This document shows positions 17,225 to 25,218 of a stretch of DNA of 64,000 bases, piece by piece. The DNA is from Verrucomicrobiota bacterium JB022. Lineage in GTDB: Bacteria; Verrucomicrobiota; Verrucomicrobiia; Opitutales; Oceanipulchritudinaceae. Every line of letters begins with the position of its first letter. Positions within the stretch are counted from its first letter, which is position 1. Location: positions 186,001 to 250,000 of the forward strand of contig JAUTCQ010000009.1 in the NCBI GenBank assembly GCA_030673845.1, read 5' to 3'. Under the pieces are notes generated by a model. That model worked only from the letters and a program-made list of their open reading frames with translations. It ran no database searches and was not told where the DNA came from. The translations under genes were made by a program, and so were the position numbers.

Positions 17225-20200
17225 CTACGCCTCCGACTGCGGCTTGACCGCAAACCACTTGTAGAGCGCGGGCACCACCAGCAACGTGAGCAGGGTCGAC
17301 GACACGAGGCCGCCGATTACCACGATGGCGAGTGGGCGCTGCACTTCGCTGCCGGTGCCCGTGGCGAGCAGCAGCGGCAAGAGCCCGAGCAGCGTCGTCC
17401 CGGCTGTCATCAGCACCGGACGCACACGCAGACACGCGCCTTCCACGCTCGCCTCGTCCAGCGGACGACCGGCGCGCACGAGGTCGTTGAGATAAGTGAC
17501 GAGCACCATGCCGTTGCCGAGTGCGATGCCGAAAAGCGCGATGAATCCGATGCTGGACGGCACGGAGAGGTTTTCCCCGGCAAGCCAGAGACCCACCACC
17601 CCACCGACGAGCGCGAGCGGGATGTTGAGCAGGATCAGCGCGGTGTTTTTCAGCGAACCGAAGCTCATGTACAGCAACAGCGCGATGAGGATCAGCGTCA
17701 CCGGCACTACTAGAGCGAGGCGGGCATTGGCCTGCTGTTGCAGCTCGAACTGGCCGCCCCACGAGAGGAGGTAGCCGGTGGGCAGCTCGACGCCTTGGGC
17801 AATCGCGGCCTGCGCCTCCTCGACAAAGCTGCCGATGTCGCGCCCGACTATGTTGGACTGGATTTCAATGTAGCGCTGGTTGTTCTCGCGCACGATTTCG
17901 CGCGGGCCGACGATCTCTTCGATCTCGGCGATCTCATCCAGCGGGATCAGGGCACCGCCGGCGGTCCGCACGATCAGGTGGCGCAGATCGTCGATCGTCC
18001 GGCGCGCCTGCTCCGCGTAGCGCACGTAGATGGCAAAGCGCTGCACGCCGTCGTAGATCTGGCCGGCCTCCACGCCCCCCACGGCGGCTTCGATCAGCTC
18101 CTGCACCTCGGAGAGGTTCATGCCGTGGCGGGCGATGGCCTCCCGGTCGGGGCGCACGACGATCTGTGGCGAGCCCGTCACCTGACCGGCCTGCACGTCG
18201 GCCGAACCGGCGATGCCCTGCAACACACCCGCGATGGCATCGCCCTTTTCCTTGAGCACGTCGAGGTCGTTGCCGAAGAGCTTGATCGAAAGCTGCGCCT
18301 TCGAGCCCCCCACCAGTTCATCGACGGTCAACTGGATTGGTTGGGTGATGTTGACCAGCACCCCCGGCATCCCGGCCAGCTTGTCGCGCATGGCGTTTTC
18401 GATGTCGATCTGGGTGAAGCCCTCGCGCCATTCCGCCTCCGGTCGCAGCACCACCATCATGTGCACGCTGTTAATCGGGTCGGCGTGCGCCCCGACTTCG
18501 CCGCGCCCGATGCGCGAAATCGCCTGCTCGATCTCGGGGATCTCCAGCAGGCGCCGCTCGGCGATCAGCGAGTTGCGCTTGGTCTCTTCGAGCGAAACGG
18601 AAGGCGCCATTGTGAGATTGGCAATGATATCGCCCTCCATCAGGCGCGGCGTGAACTCCGAGCCCAGTCGAGGAAACACGACCGCGCCCACCGCCAGCAG
18701 CCCCAGGGCCAGCGCGACGGCGACGATGCGGAAGCGCACGAAGAAGCGCACCACAGGCCGATAGACCGCCACCAGCAGGCGCACGATCCAGATCTCGCGT
18801 GGCTGGCTCGTCTCGCCCTCGGCCCGGCGGGGCGGGCTCATGAAGAGCCAGGCGTAAACCGGAGCGCCTACCAGCGCGAAGAGCAGCGAGCCAAACATCG
18901 CCAGCGACACCGTATAAGCGAGCGGGCGGAACATCTTGCCCTCCATCCCGTGCAGCGTGAAGAGCGGCAGGAAGACCAGCACCACGATGAGGATCGAAAA
19001 CGTGATCGGCTGCGCGACTTCGCTACAGGCACGGGCGATGATGCTCCGCTTGGGTTCGCCCGGCGGAGAGGCGCGCAGCAGCCGGTCGGCATTTTCGACC
19101 ATCACGATCGTGCCGTCGACCATCATGCCGATGGCGATGGCGATACCGCCGAGCGACATGAGGTTGGCCGAGATGCCGAAGTAGTACATCGCGATGGTGG
19201 CAAAGAGCACCGAAAACGGGATCGCGAGCGCCACGACGAGACTGGGCCGGAAGCCGCCGATGAAGACGAGCAGGATGATCACTACCAGCCCGATGCCCTG
19301 CACCAGCGCGCTCGTCACCGTCTTGACGGACGACTCGACGAGCGTCTTCTGCTCGTAATACGGGTCGATCACCACCCCCTCGGGCAACGCCTCCTGCAGT
19401 TCGGCCAGCTTGGTCTCCACGGCGGCAATCACGGTCGACGAGTTGGTGCCGTAGAGCTTGATCACCATGCCGGAGACGACTTCGCCTTCGCCATTGCGCG
19501 TTTGCAGGCCTTGCCGGATCTCGCCGCCGATGTCGATTGCGGCCACATCTTCGAGGTAGACGGGCGTGCCGTTTTCGTGCGCCACCACGATGCGGCGTAA
19601 GTCGTCGATACCACGCGCGAGCCCTTCCGAACGCACGATGAACATCTCGCCGTTGCGCTCCAGGAACTGGCCGCCCACGTTCTGGTTGTTGGCCTCCAGC
19701 CGCTCGATCACCTCGTGCAGCGACAGGTCGTAGCGCAGGAGCGCGTCGGGATCCACGTTGACCTGGAACTGCTTGACGTAGCCGCCGATGCCGAGGACTT
19801 CGGTGACGCCGGGAACCGTCTGCAGGTGGTATTTCACGATCCAGTCCTGCATCGAACGCAGCTCTTCGAGCGAGTATTCGCCCGTGGTGTCGATGAGGTT
19901 GTAATAGAGCACGAGGCCTTGGCCGGTGGAGATCGGTCCCATCTCGGGCTCGCCAAAGCCGGGCGGAATGGCCTCACGCGCCTCCGACAGGCGTTCGCCC
20001 ACCACTTGACGGGCGAAATAGATGTCGGTGCCTTCCTCGAAATAGACGCTGACGACGGAGAGCCCGAAGTTGGAAACCGAGCGGATTTCCTCGACCTTGG
20101 GCAGGCCGCTCATTGCCGCCTCGACCGGGAAGGTGACGAATTTTTCCACCTCTTCCGGCCCCAGGCCCGAGGTGACGGTGAACACCTGCACCAGCGCGGG

Positions 20201-20329
20201 CGAAACGTCGGGAAACGCGTCGACCGGCAGCTTTTTGTAGCTCCAGTAGCCGCCGCCGATCACCGCCAGCGTCAAGAGGATGACAATCAACTGGTTGCGC
20301 AGGGCCGTCTCGATAAATCGCTTTAACAT
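17225..20329 (-). CDS. Heavy-metal efflux RND pump (CzcA/CusA family)
   Basis: The 1034-residue inner-membrane proton antiporter would export metal cations through a CzcCBA-type tripartite complex. Features are the N-terminal membrane helix (I-V-I-L-L-T-L-A-V-I-G-G-G), the porter domain I-S-T-G-Q-G-L-V-L-Y-Y, and I-A-I-A-I-G-M-M-V-D-G-T-I-V-M-V-E-N in helix 4. In zinc/cobalt/cadmium pumps this site usually reads D-F-G-x-x-V-D-G; the first Asp is absent here, so the metal is uncertain. The ribosome site AAAGGAGG before the ATG at 20329 is unusually strong for this window. CzcB ends 21 bases upstream. It is the last gene of the operon. Confidence 0.93.
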   Translation of the reverse strand: MLKRFIETALRNQLIVILLTLAVIGGGYWSYKKLPVDAFPDVSPALVQVFTVTSGLGPEEVEKFVTFPVEAAMSGLPKVEEIRSVSNFGLSVVSVYFEEGTDIYFARQVVGERLSEAREAIPPGFGEPEMGPISTGQGLVLYYNLIDTTGEYSLEELRSMQDWIVKYHLQTVPGVTEVLGIGGYVKQFQVNVDPDALLRYDLSLHEVIERLEANNQNVGGQFLERNGEMFIVRSEGLARGIDDLRRIVVAHENGTPVYLEDVAAIDIGGEIRQGLQTRNGEGEVVSGMVIKLYGTNSSTVIAAVETKLAELQEALPEGVVIDPYYEQKTLVESSVKTVTSALVQGIGLVVIILLVFIGGFRPSLVVALAIPFSVLFATIAMYYFGISANLMSLGGIAIAIGMMVDGTIVMVENADRLLRASPPGEPKRSIIARACSEVAQPITFSILIVVLVFLPLFTLHGMEGKMFRPLAYTVSLAMFGSLLFALVGAPVYAWLFMSPPRRAEGETSQPREIWIVRLLVAVYRPVVRFFVRFRIVAVALALGLLAVGAVVFPRLGSEFTPRLMEGDIIANLTMAPSVSLEETKRNSLIAERRLLEIPEIEQAISRIGRGEVGAHADPINSVHMMVVLRPEAEWREGFTQIDIENAMRDKLAGMPGVLVNITQPIQLTVDELVGGSKAQLSIKLFGNDLDVLKEKGDAIAGVLQGIAGSADVQAGQVTGSPQIVVRPDREAIARHGMNLSEVQELIEAAVGGVEAGQIYDGVQRFAIYVRYAEQARRTIDDLRHLIVRTAGGALIPLDEIAEIEEIVGPREIVRENNQRYIEIQSNIVGRDIGSFVEEAQAAIAQGVELPTGYLLSWGGQFELQQQANARLALVVPVTLILIALLLYMSFGSLKNTALILLNIPLALVGGVVGLWLAGENLSVPSSIGFIALFGIALGNGMVLVTYLNDLVRAGRPLDEASVEGACLRVRPVLMTAGTTLLGLLPLLLATGTGSEVQRPLAIVVIGGLVSSTLLTLLVVPALYKWFAVKPQSEA

Positions 20330-20350
20330 ACGTTAGCCTCCTTTCTGCGC

Positions 20351-21340
20351 TTAGTGGTGGTGGTGACCGCCGAAAGAGCCCTTGCCCAACTCGGCCTTGA
20401 GCGAGATGGCGTTGCGCAGCGCGATGACGTCGCCTGGCTCGAGCCCGCGCACGACCTCGAACGATTCCGCGTCGCCGTGGCCCAGCACGACCGGGCGCGG
20501 CTCGAAGCCCTCGTCGGTCTGCACAAAGACGACCGTGGCACCTTCCATCGTGAGGACGGCGGTGCGTGGGATCAGCACCTCCGCGCGGTGCTCGTCGATG
20601 GAGACGGCGCCCTTGATGAAGAGCCCCGGGCGCCAATTACGGTCGGGATTCTCGACTACCGCGCGGGCGAGGCCGGTGCGGGTATGCGCATCGATCGTCG
20701 GGGCGATGTAGGCGATGGTGCCTCGATAGGGTTCACGGTCGTGCCCGCTCTGGATGAGCACGCTCTGCCCTTCGTGAATCTCGCCCATGTTACGTTGGTA
20801 GATACGGAGATCGGCCCAGACCGTCGAAAGGTCGGCAATGGTAAAGAGCGGCACGCCCGCCTCCACCGTCTGCCCCGGGGTGATGTCGTAGGCGACGATG
20901 GTCCCGTCAAAGGGCGCCTTTACCTCAAAGGGGCGCAGCGTCTCGGTGCTTTCCAGGGTCGCGAGGACCTGGCCCTTGCTCACTTGGTCGGCCAGGCGCA
21001 CGCGGATGTCTTGCACGACTCCGGCATAGCGCGGCGTCGCGTAGGCGATTTGTTCGCGGTTAAAGGCGATTTCGCCGGGCAGCACCACTTCTTCGTGCAA
21101 CGTACCGGGACCGACGGGACCAATCTCGACACCGAATTCGCGGAGCGTGGCCGCATCGATCTGCACCACGCCTTCTTCGTGCTCGTCGTGCCCATGCTCA
21201 TCATGCTCGTCTGCATGTTCATGGTCGTGATCATCGTGCTGAGCCCAACTGGTGACAGGGCCAAGCGTGGCCAAGGCAAGAAGGAGCGTTGAAAGGCGAC
21301 GGTGAGTGGAAAGGTGGTTCACAGGGAAAATGCGGTTCAT
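20351..21340 (-). CDS. Periplasmic adaptor (membrane fusion) subunit of the metal efflux pump
   Basis: The 329-residue product begins M-N-R-I-F-P-V-N-H-L, with a signal segment ending near T-S-W-A-Q; a GTG at 21361 would add seven residues. Immediately after the signal is a His/Asp/Glu-rich stretch (H-D-D-H-D-H-E-H-A-D-E-H), a likely periplasmic metal-binding tail. Then come the lipoyl/barrel-type hybrid domains (G-E-I-A-F-N-R-E-Q-I-A, P-F-D-G-T-I-V-A-Y-D) typical of CzcB/CusB adaptors. It links the inner-membrane pump to the outer-membrane factor and may hand over metal. It also ends in His residues (G-H-H-H-H). It sits between CzcC and CzcA in the usual order. Confidence 0.92.
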   Translation of the reverse strand: MNRIFPVNHLSTHRRLSTLLLALATLGPVTSWAQHDDHDHEHADEHDEHGHDEHEEGVVQIDAATLREFGVEIGPVGPGTLHEEVVLPGEIAFNREQIAYATPRYAGVVQDIRVRLADQVSKGQVLATLESTETLRPFEVKAPFDGTIVAYDITPGQTVEAGVPLFTIADLSTVWADLRIYQRNMGEIHEGQSVLIQSGHDREPYRGTIAYIAPTIDAHTRTGLARAVVENPDRNWRPGLFIKGAVSIDEHRAEVLIPRTAVLTMEGATVVFVQTDEGFEPRPVVLGHGDAESFEVVRGLEPGDVIALRNAISLKAELGKGSFGGHHHH

Positions 21341-21364
21341 GAATGTATGTGCTAAGGTCACGGC

Positions 21365-22639
21365 TTAACGGATCGGATTGACTGGGCGGGTCAGCGCCTC
21401 CACTTGGGCAAGCGCCTGGGCGTAGCGGCGGAGCGCGTCTAGCTGGGCCTCGCGCACTTCGAAGAGCGCCTGCCGGCTGTCGAGCACGGACAGGATGGTG
21501 AACTGGCCACGCTCGTAGCCGCTCTGGGTGTCGGCCAGTGCCTGCTCGGCGGCAGGGCGCAGCTCGTTTTCGAGCGCCTGCACTTCTTCGTAGGCATTGA
21601 CGAGGGAGCGGTGGGCGGCTGCGAGCGCCTGGAGCAGCTCGCGGCGCACGGTCTCTTGCTCGTGTTCGACGGCGCGCAGTTGAGCCCGGGCGGTGCGGAT
21701 GTTGCCCTGATTCCGGTCGAAGAGCGGCCAGGGGACTTGCACGCCGACGAGGAAGGCCGCATCGCCGCTGTTTTCGTTGAAGTAGCGTGCGCCGGCGGTC
21801 AGTTCGATGTCGGGCGTAGCGCGCGCTTCTTCCAGCTCCAGCGCGGCTTGGCGGGTAGAGGCCTCAGCCCTGAAACGCGCCAGCGCGGGCGTATCCGCGA
21901 GCTGACCGACCAGGCCGATCAAGTCGGGCGGATTTTCCACCGCAATCTCGCCTGCCAAGGTGAAATCGGACGCGGGAACCAGCCCCCAGAGGGCGCTCAA
22001 AGCTTCCCGAGTGGTCACAGCCTCGCGCTCGGCCTGCTGCAGGGCAAATTGCTGCTGCCGCACGGCGAGTTGAGCCCGGGCGCGGTCGACCTCCGGGGCG
22101 CGGGCAGCCTCGACCAGGCGGGAGGTTTCGTCGCGGCTCTCGGTCGCAAGGGCGAGTTGTTCGCGGCGAAGCTCAACCGCCCGCTGTGCCAGCAAGACTT
22201 CCACGAAGGCCTGCCTTACCTGCCCCTGCAGCATCGTCAGGCGTTGCTCGGCATCCCAACCGAGCAAGGCACGTTCGTGCTCGGCCAAAGCCGTGCGGCG
22301 CTGGCGTTTGCCGCCCATTTCGAGGACTTGGGAGACGCCGAGCGTGATCTCAAGCCCATCGACTCCACTCAGCCCGCCGCCCGTGCCGAGAAAGTTCTCG
22401 ACCTCGGCGCCGATGGTGGGGTTGGGCCGCAGCGAAGCTTGTTCGACCTGACCAGCCGCAGCTTCGTCAAGCACTTCGAGCCGTTTGAGAGCAGGATCGT
22501 TTTCGACTGCGAGGTCGAGCGCCTGCTGCAAGGTGACGGGGGCTTCAAACGAAGACCCGGAAGATTGCGCTATCAAATGCCCCGTTAGCGCGACGGGGAT
22601 CAAAACATAAAACAGTTTGGAACGAAAGTATCTGGACAT
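21365..22639 (-). CDS. Outer-membrane channel of the metal efflux system (TolC/CzcC family)
   Basis: The 424-residue outer-membrane factor starts at the ATG at 22639 (M-S-R-Y-F-R-S-K-L-F-Y-V-L), which gives a signal peptide. Two long helical halves show the TolC repeat: L-Q-Q-A-L-D-L-A-V-E-N-D-P-A-L-K-R near the start, and long Glu/Ala/Gln-rich helices such as R-A-Q-L-R-A-V-E-H-E-Q-E. The operon context and size fit CzcC. It would form the exit duct for cations. An AGGA ribosome site precedes the ATG. An 8-5-8 palindrome lies 27 bases upstream of the start. Confidence 0.9.
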   Translation of the reverse strand: MSRYFRSKLFYVLIPVALTGHLIAQSSGSSFEAPVTLQQALDLAVENDPALKRLEVLDEAAAGQVEQASLRPNPTIGAEVENFLGTGGGLSGVDGLEITLGVSQVLEMGGKRQRRTALAEHERALLGWDAEQRLTMLQGQVRQAFVEVLLAQRAVELRREQLALATESRDETSRLVEAARAPEVDRARAQLAVRQQQFALQQAEREAVTTREALSALWGLVPASDFTLAGEIAVENPPDLIGLVGQLADTPALARFRAEASTRQAALELEEARATPDIELTAGARYFNENSGDAAFLVGVQVPWPLFDRNQGNIRTARAQLRAVEHEQETVRRELLQALAAAHRSLVNAYEEVQALENELRPAAEQALADTQSGYERGQFTILSVLDSRQALFEVREAQLDALRRYAQALAQVEALTRPVNPIR

Positions 22640-22665
22640 GAAAAATCCTGAAAGATGGTTGTAAC

Positions 22666-22686
22666 AAGAACGCACCGGGCGTTCTT
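22666..22686. promoter_or_regulatory. 8-5-8 palindrome before the outer-membrane factor gene
   Basis: AAGAACGC and GCGTTCTT are perfect inverted arms around ACCGG, 27 bases upstream of the start at 22639. It is a candidate operator or short hairpin within the metal operon. The only T-run nearby is too short for a confident terminator call. Confidence 0.4.
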
Positions 22687-22742
22687 CGAATGGCCTTGGC
22701 TTCACGCGGAAGCGAAGGGCCGACAACGACTTTCAGGATCGA

Positions 22743-23171
22743 TCAGACTCTTAACACGTGCGTTCGCACGATGACGACACTTTGCGGCGGTGCCTCCGAC
22801 GGAGGCGCACGCGGGCCGCTCGAAGTCTCAAGGAGGCGGACGGCGGGCAGATTCAACTCCGGCAACCAGTCGACGACCAGCGCACTCGCATCGGGCAGCG
22901 GCACCGCCATGCGCGGCGAAAGCTGCGACTCCAGCGACTGCCCCCGTACGCGGATGTCGACACACGGCGGGCAATGATCGTCCGCAAGCTGGAACTCGGC
23001 GGCATGCGCTTCCGGTTCGGCGGGGCACTCGCCATGGCACTCCTGCTCCTTCAGCTCGAAATGGGCGGCGAAGCCCGGATGCAGGCACAGAATGGCATCA
23101 CCGAGGGTGCCGAAAACGGCATTCCACAGTAACATGAAGGCCAGGAGCCCCACTGTTAGCCACTGCTGCAT
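22743..23171 (-). CDS. Small Cys/His-rich secreted protein of the metal efflux operon
   Basis: The 142-residue product starts at the ATG at 23171 with a hydrophobic signal segment (M-Q-Q-W-L-T-V-G-L-L-A-F-M-L-L-W). The extracytoplasmic part has Cys/His pairs: C-L-H, E-C-H-G-E-C, D-D-H-C-P-P-C. These could bind metal or form disulfides. The C-terminal part is Pro/Leu-rich with no recognised fold. It lies between the CDF exporter and the CzcC-like gene on the same strand, which supports a role in metal handling, perhaps as a periplasmic chaperone or sensor. I do not recognise a named family. Confidence 0.65.
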   Translation of the reverse strand: MQQWLTVGLLAFMLLWNAVFGTLGDAILCLHPGFAAHFELKEQECHGECPAEPEAHAAEFQLADDHCPPCVDIRVRGQSLESQLSPRMAVPLPDASALVVDWLPELNLPAVRLLETSSGPRAPPSEAPPQSVVIVRTHVLRV

Positions 23172-23226
23172 CACGTGCCGATGATTAAAATCGACCAAGC
23201 GTGTGTCAACTTCAGATGGAAAGCCG

Positions 23227-24132
23227 CTATTGGACGGCTGCTGCGTGGTGGGGCTCCAGGTGCACGACGACATCAATCAGGCGCGGGAATTCCTTTTGCA
23301 GCCGCGCCTTCACCTGATGGCCCAGCTCATGGCCCGCCTGCACCGTCATCTCTGCATCCACCTGCAGGTGCAGCTCCACAAAATAGCCGACTCCGCTTTT
23401 GCGCACGCGGCACTTTTCCACCTGCTGCACTTGCGCGTCGGCTTCCGCCGTTCGGCGCAGCGCGGCGACCAGCTCGTTATCGACCCGACCGTCGAGGACA
23501 TCGTGCATCGAGAGCTTCACGATCCGGAAGCCGTTTGCGGCGATGATCAGGCAGGCAAAAAGGGCAGCCCAATCGTCCGCCATCGCCCACCCTTCGCCGC
23601 CGATGAGCGCCACTGCGATGCCGATGGCCGCCGCGCCCGAGGTGAGCGCGTCGGAGCGGTGGTGCCAGGCATCGCCCTCCAACGCCCGGCTCTCCATTTC
23701 GCCCGTGGTCAGCTTCATGATGCGGTTGGCCATCAGCTCTTTCACGACGACGACCATGAGCAGCACCGGCAGCGTAAACCACTCCGGCGCATGGTGCGGG
23801 GTGCGAATCTCGCGGATCGAGAAGGCCGCGATCGCCACCGCAGCGCCAAGCAGGGCCACCCCGGAGAGTACGCCCATGACCGACTCGATCTTGCCATGGC
23901 CAAACGGGTGCTTGGCATCCGGCGGGCGCAGCGAGAGAAAAAAGCCGCCCCAGGTGAGCAGCGAGACAAAGATGTCGCTGGCCGATTCGATGCCGTCGGC
24001 AATCAGCGCGTAGGAGTTGCCCCAGATGCCGACAGCGATCTTGACGCACATCAGCAAGATGTTCATCGCCAGCACGATGCCGCCGACTTTCAGCAGGTTG
24101 CGGTGGTCGAAATCAGAGGTGGGCGCGGTCAT
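23227..24132 (-). CDS. Cation diffusion facilitator family metal exporter
   Basis: The 301-residue product has six hydrophobic helices and metal-site residues: A-L-I-A-D-G-I-E-S-A-S-D in helix 2, and H-P-F-G-H-G-K-I-E-S just before helix 3. G-D-A-W-H-H-R-S-D-A-L-T-S supplies the second metal site. A cytoplasmic domain with H-L-Q-V-D-A-E-M-T-V follows. These are hallmarks of ZitB/FieF-type exporters that move zinc, iron, cobalt or cadmium out of the cytoplasm by proton antiport. A GAGGAG ribosome site sits before the ATG. It leads a five-gene minus-strand series, so cytoplasmic export and envelope-spanning efflux appear to be co-regulated. Confidence 0.92.
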   Translation of the reverse strand: MTAPTSDFDHRNLLKVGGIVLAMNILLMCVKIAVGIWGNSYALIADGIESASDIFVSLLTWGGFFLSLRPPDAKHPFGHGKIESVMGVLSGVALLGAAVAIAAFSIREIRTPHHAPEWFTLPVLLMVVVVKELMANRIMKLTTGEMESRALEGDAWHHRSDALTSGAAAIGIAVALIGGEGWAMADDWAALFACLIIAANGFRIVKLSMHDVLDGRVDNELVAALRRTAEADAQVQQVEKCRVRKSGVGYFVELHLQVDAEMTVQAGHELGHQVKARLQKEFPRLIDVVVHLEPHHAAAVQ

Positions 24133-24206
24133 GGTCTCCTCGGGAGAAACTGGGGTAGATTACAAAGATGCCACTCATCACCCATGGCAAGACTTGATCC
24201 GCACAT

Positions 24207-24235
24207 TTGAAGTATCACCGTTTGGCTCCTACTCT
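24207..24235 (+). promoter_or_regulatory. Sigma-70-like promoter for the lipoprotein gene
   Basis: TTGAAG (24207-24212) and TACTCT (24230-24235) are separated by exactly 17 bases. They lie about 60 bases before the start at 24294. The -10 keeps the most conserved T, A and final T. Confidence 0.5.
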
Positions 24236-24293
24236 TAGGACTGAAGGCACTCACGACAGGTGCCGCTATCTCACCTAAAATTACGATCTCTCC

Positions 24294-24638
24294 ATGAAAA
24301 TCCTTACGCTCATTACCTTATTCTTTGGCGGTTTCTTCCTCGCAGCTTGCGGCGACAACGCGGGCGGCAGCGTCGAGCTCTCTGATACCGACGTCGTGCC
24401 CTCCGGCACCTATACGGGTGTGGCCAAGGAGGTAGACCCGGAAGAGCAGGAAATCTACGTTGAAACCGCTGACGGCAAGACGATCGAGCTCTACTTTACC
24501 GAGCGGACGCAGCTGATGCGCAACAACCAGGTGGTCCAGTTCCAGGCTCTGCAGCAAGGCCAGCGTGTCGAAGTGGAGGTCGAGAAGGTCGGCCAACGCC
24601 TCGAACCCATCAAGGTGACGATCCTCGCCGCCAACTAG
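24294..24638 (+). CDS. Small lipoprotein, function unknown
   Basis: The 114-residue product has a lipoprotein signal (F-F-L-A-A-C lipobox at about 14-19), so it should be anchored to a membrane by Cys19. The mature part is a small OB-like beta segment: G-T-Y-T-G-V-A-K-E-V-D, I-Y-V-E-T-A-D-G-K-T-I-E-L-Y-F, Q-G-Q-R-V-E-V-E-V-E-K-V-G. That is reminiscent of small periplasmic beta-barrel proteins such as those of the YdeI/OB class. The leader before the ATG is pyrimidine-rich and has no ribosome site. I do not assign a function. Confidence 0.6.
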   Translation: MKILTLITLFFGGFFLAACGDNAGGSVELSDTDVVPSGTYTGVAKEVDPEEQEIYVETADGKTIELYFTERTQLMRNNQVVQFQALQQGQRVEVEVEKVGQRLEPIKVTILAAN

Positions 24639-24647
24639 CGCAGCTTC

Positions 24648-25157
24648 ATGGCGGAATTGCCCTCCATGTGGCGGACGGAGCTATGGCACCCCCTCTCCGT
24701 TCACTTTCCTGTAGCCCTGCTCACTGGAGCGGGGCTGCTTGCTTTAGCCCTGCCCCTGCTATCCCGAACGCGAGCCGGGAGCGGTCTGAGGTTCAGTTAT
24801 TCGCTACTGCTCTGGGCAGGGCTGGTCGGCTTCTGGATTGCCTACTACACGGGCCGCCTCGCCTATACAATCGAGGTGAGGCGCATCTGCGACCCCGGGG
24901 TGTTGAAGGAGCACCTGTTATGGTCCTACATTTGCGGCGCCATCTTTTCTGCCGCGGCCGCGTTTGACCTTGTGCGGGTCTTCCTCCGTGGTCGCCTGCG
25001 CCTTGGGGCGCGGACCGTGGGCTTGCTGCTGACGATTGGCGGGGCGGTGTGCATGGCCTATCTCGGCCATCTGGGTGCAAAGCTCGTCTATCAACAGGCA
25101 GCTGGCGTGCACGTGCCGTCCGAAGATTGCGCAGAGTTCAGCGACCCCGCCCCGTAA
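24648..25157 (+). CDS. DUF2231-like integral membrane protein
   Basis: The 169-residue product has four hydrophobic helices and the early motif W-H-P-L-S-V-H-F-P-V-A-L-L, typical of DUF2231 family membrane proteins, whose role is not known. Two possible starts are 24648 (ATG) and 24666 (M-W-R-T); neither has a clear ribosome site. It follows the lipoprotein gene by nine bases, so the two are likely co-transcribed. Confidence 0.65.
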   Translation: MAELPSMWRTELWHPLSVHFPVALLTGAGLLALALPLLSRTRAGSGLRFSYSLLLWAGLVGFWIAYYTGRLAYTIEVRRICDPGVLKEHLLWSYICGAIFSAAAAFDLVRVFLRGRLRLGARTVGLLLTIGGAVCMAYLGHLGAKLVYQQAAGVHVPSEDCAEFSDPAP

Positions 25158-25218
25158 CAGAAAGCGCGGGATTGCGGTTGCGCCGGGCCGGGAATGGGTG
25201 GAAACTCTGAGCGTTCCG

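Noticed and set aside
17738-19600. Long plus-strand frame opposite the RND pump
   Set aside because: It is a shadow of the pump gene, with His/Arg/Asp-rich low-complexity sequence.
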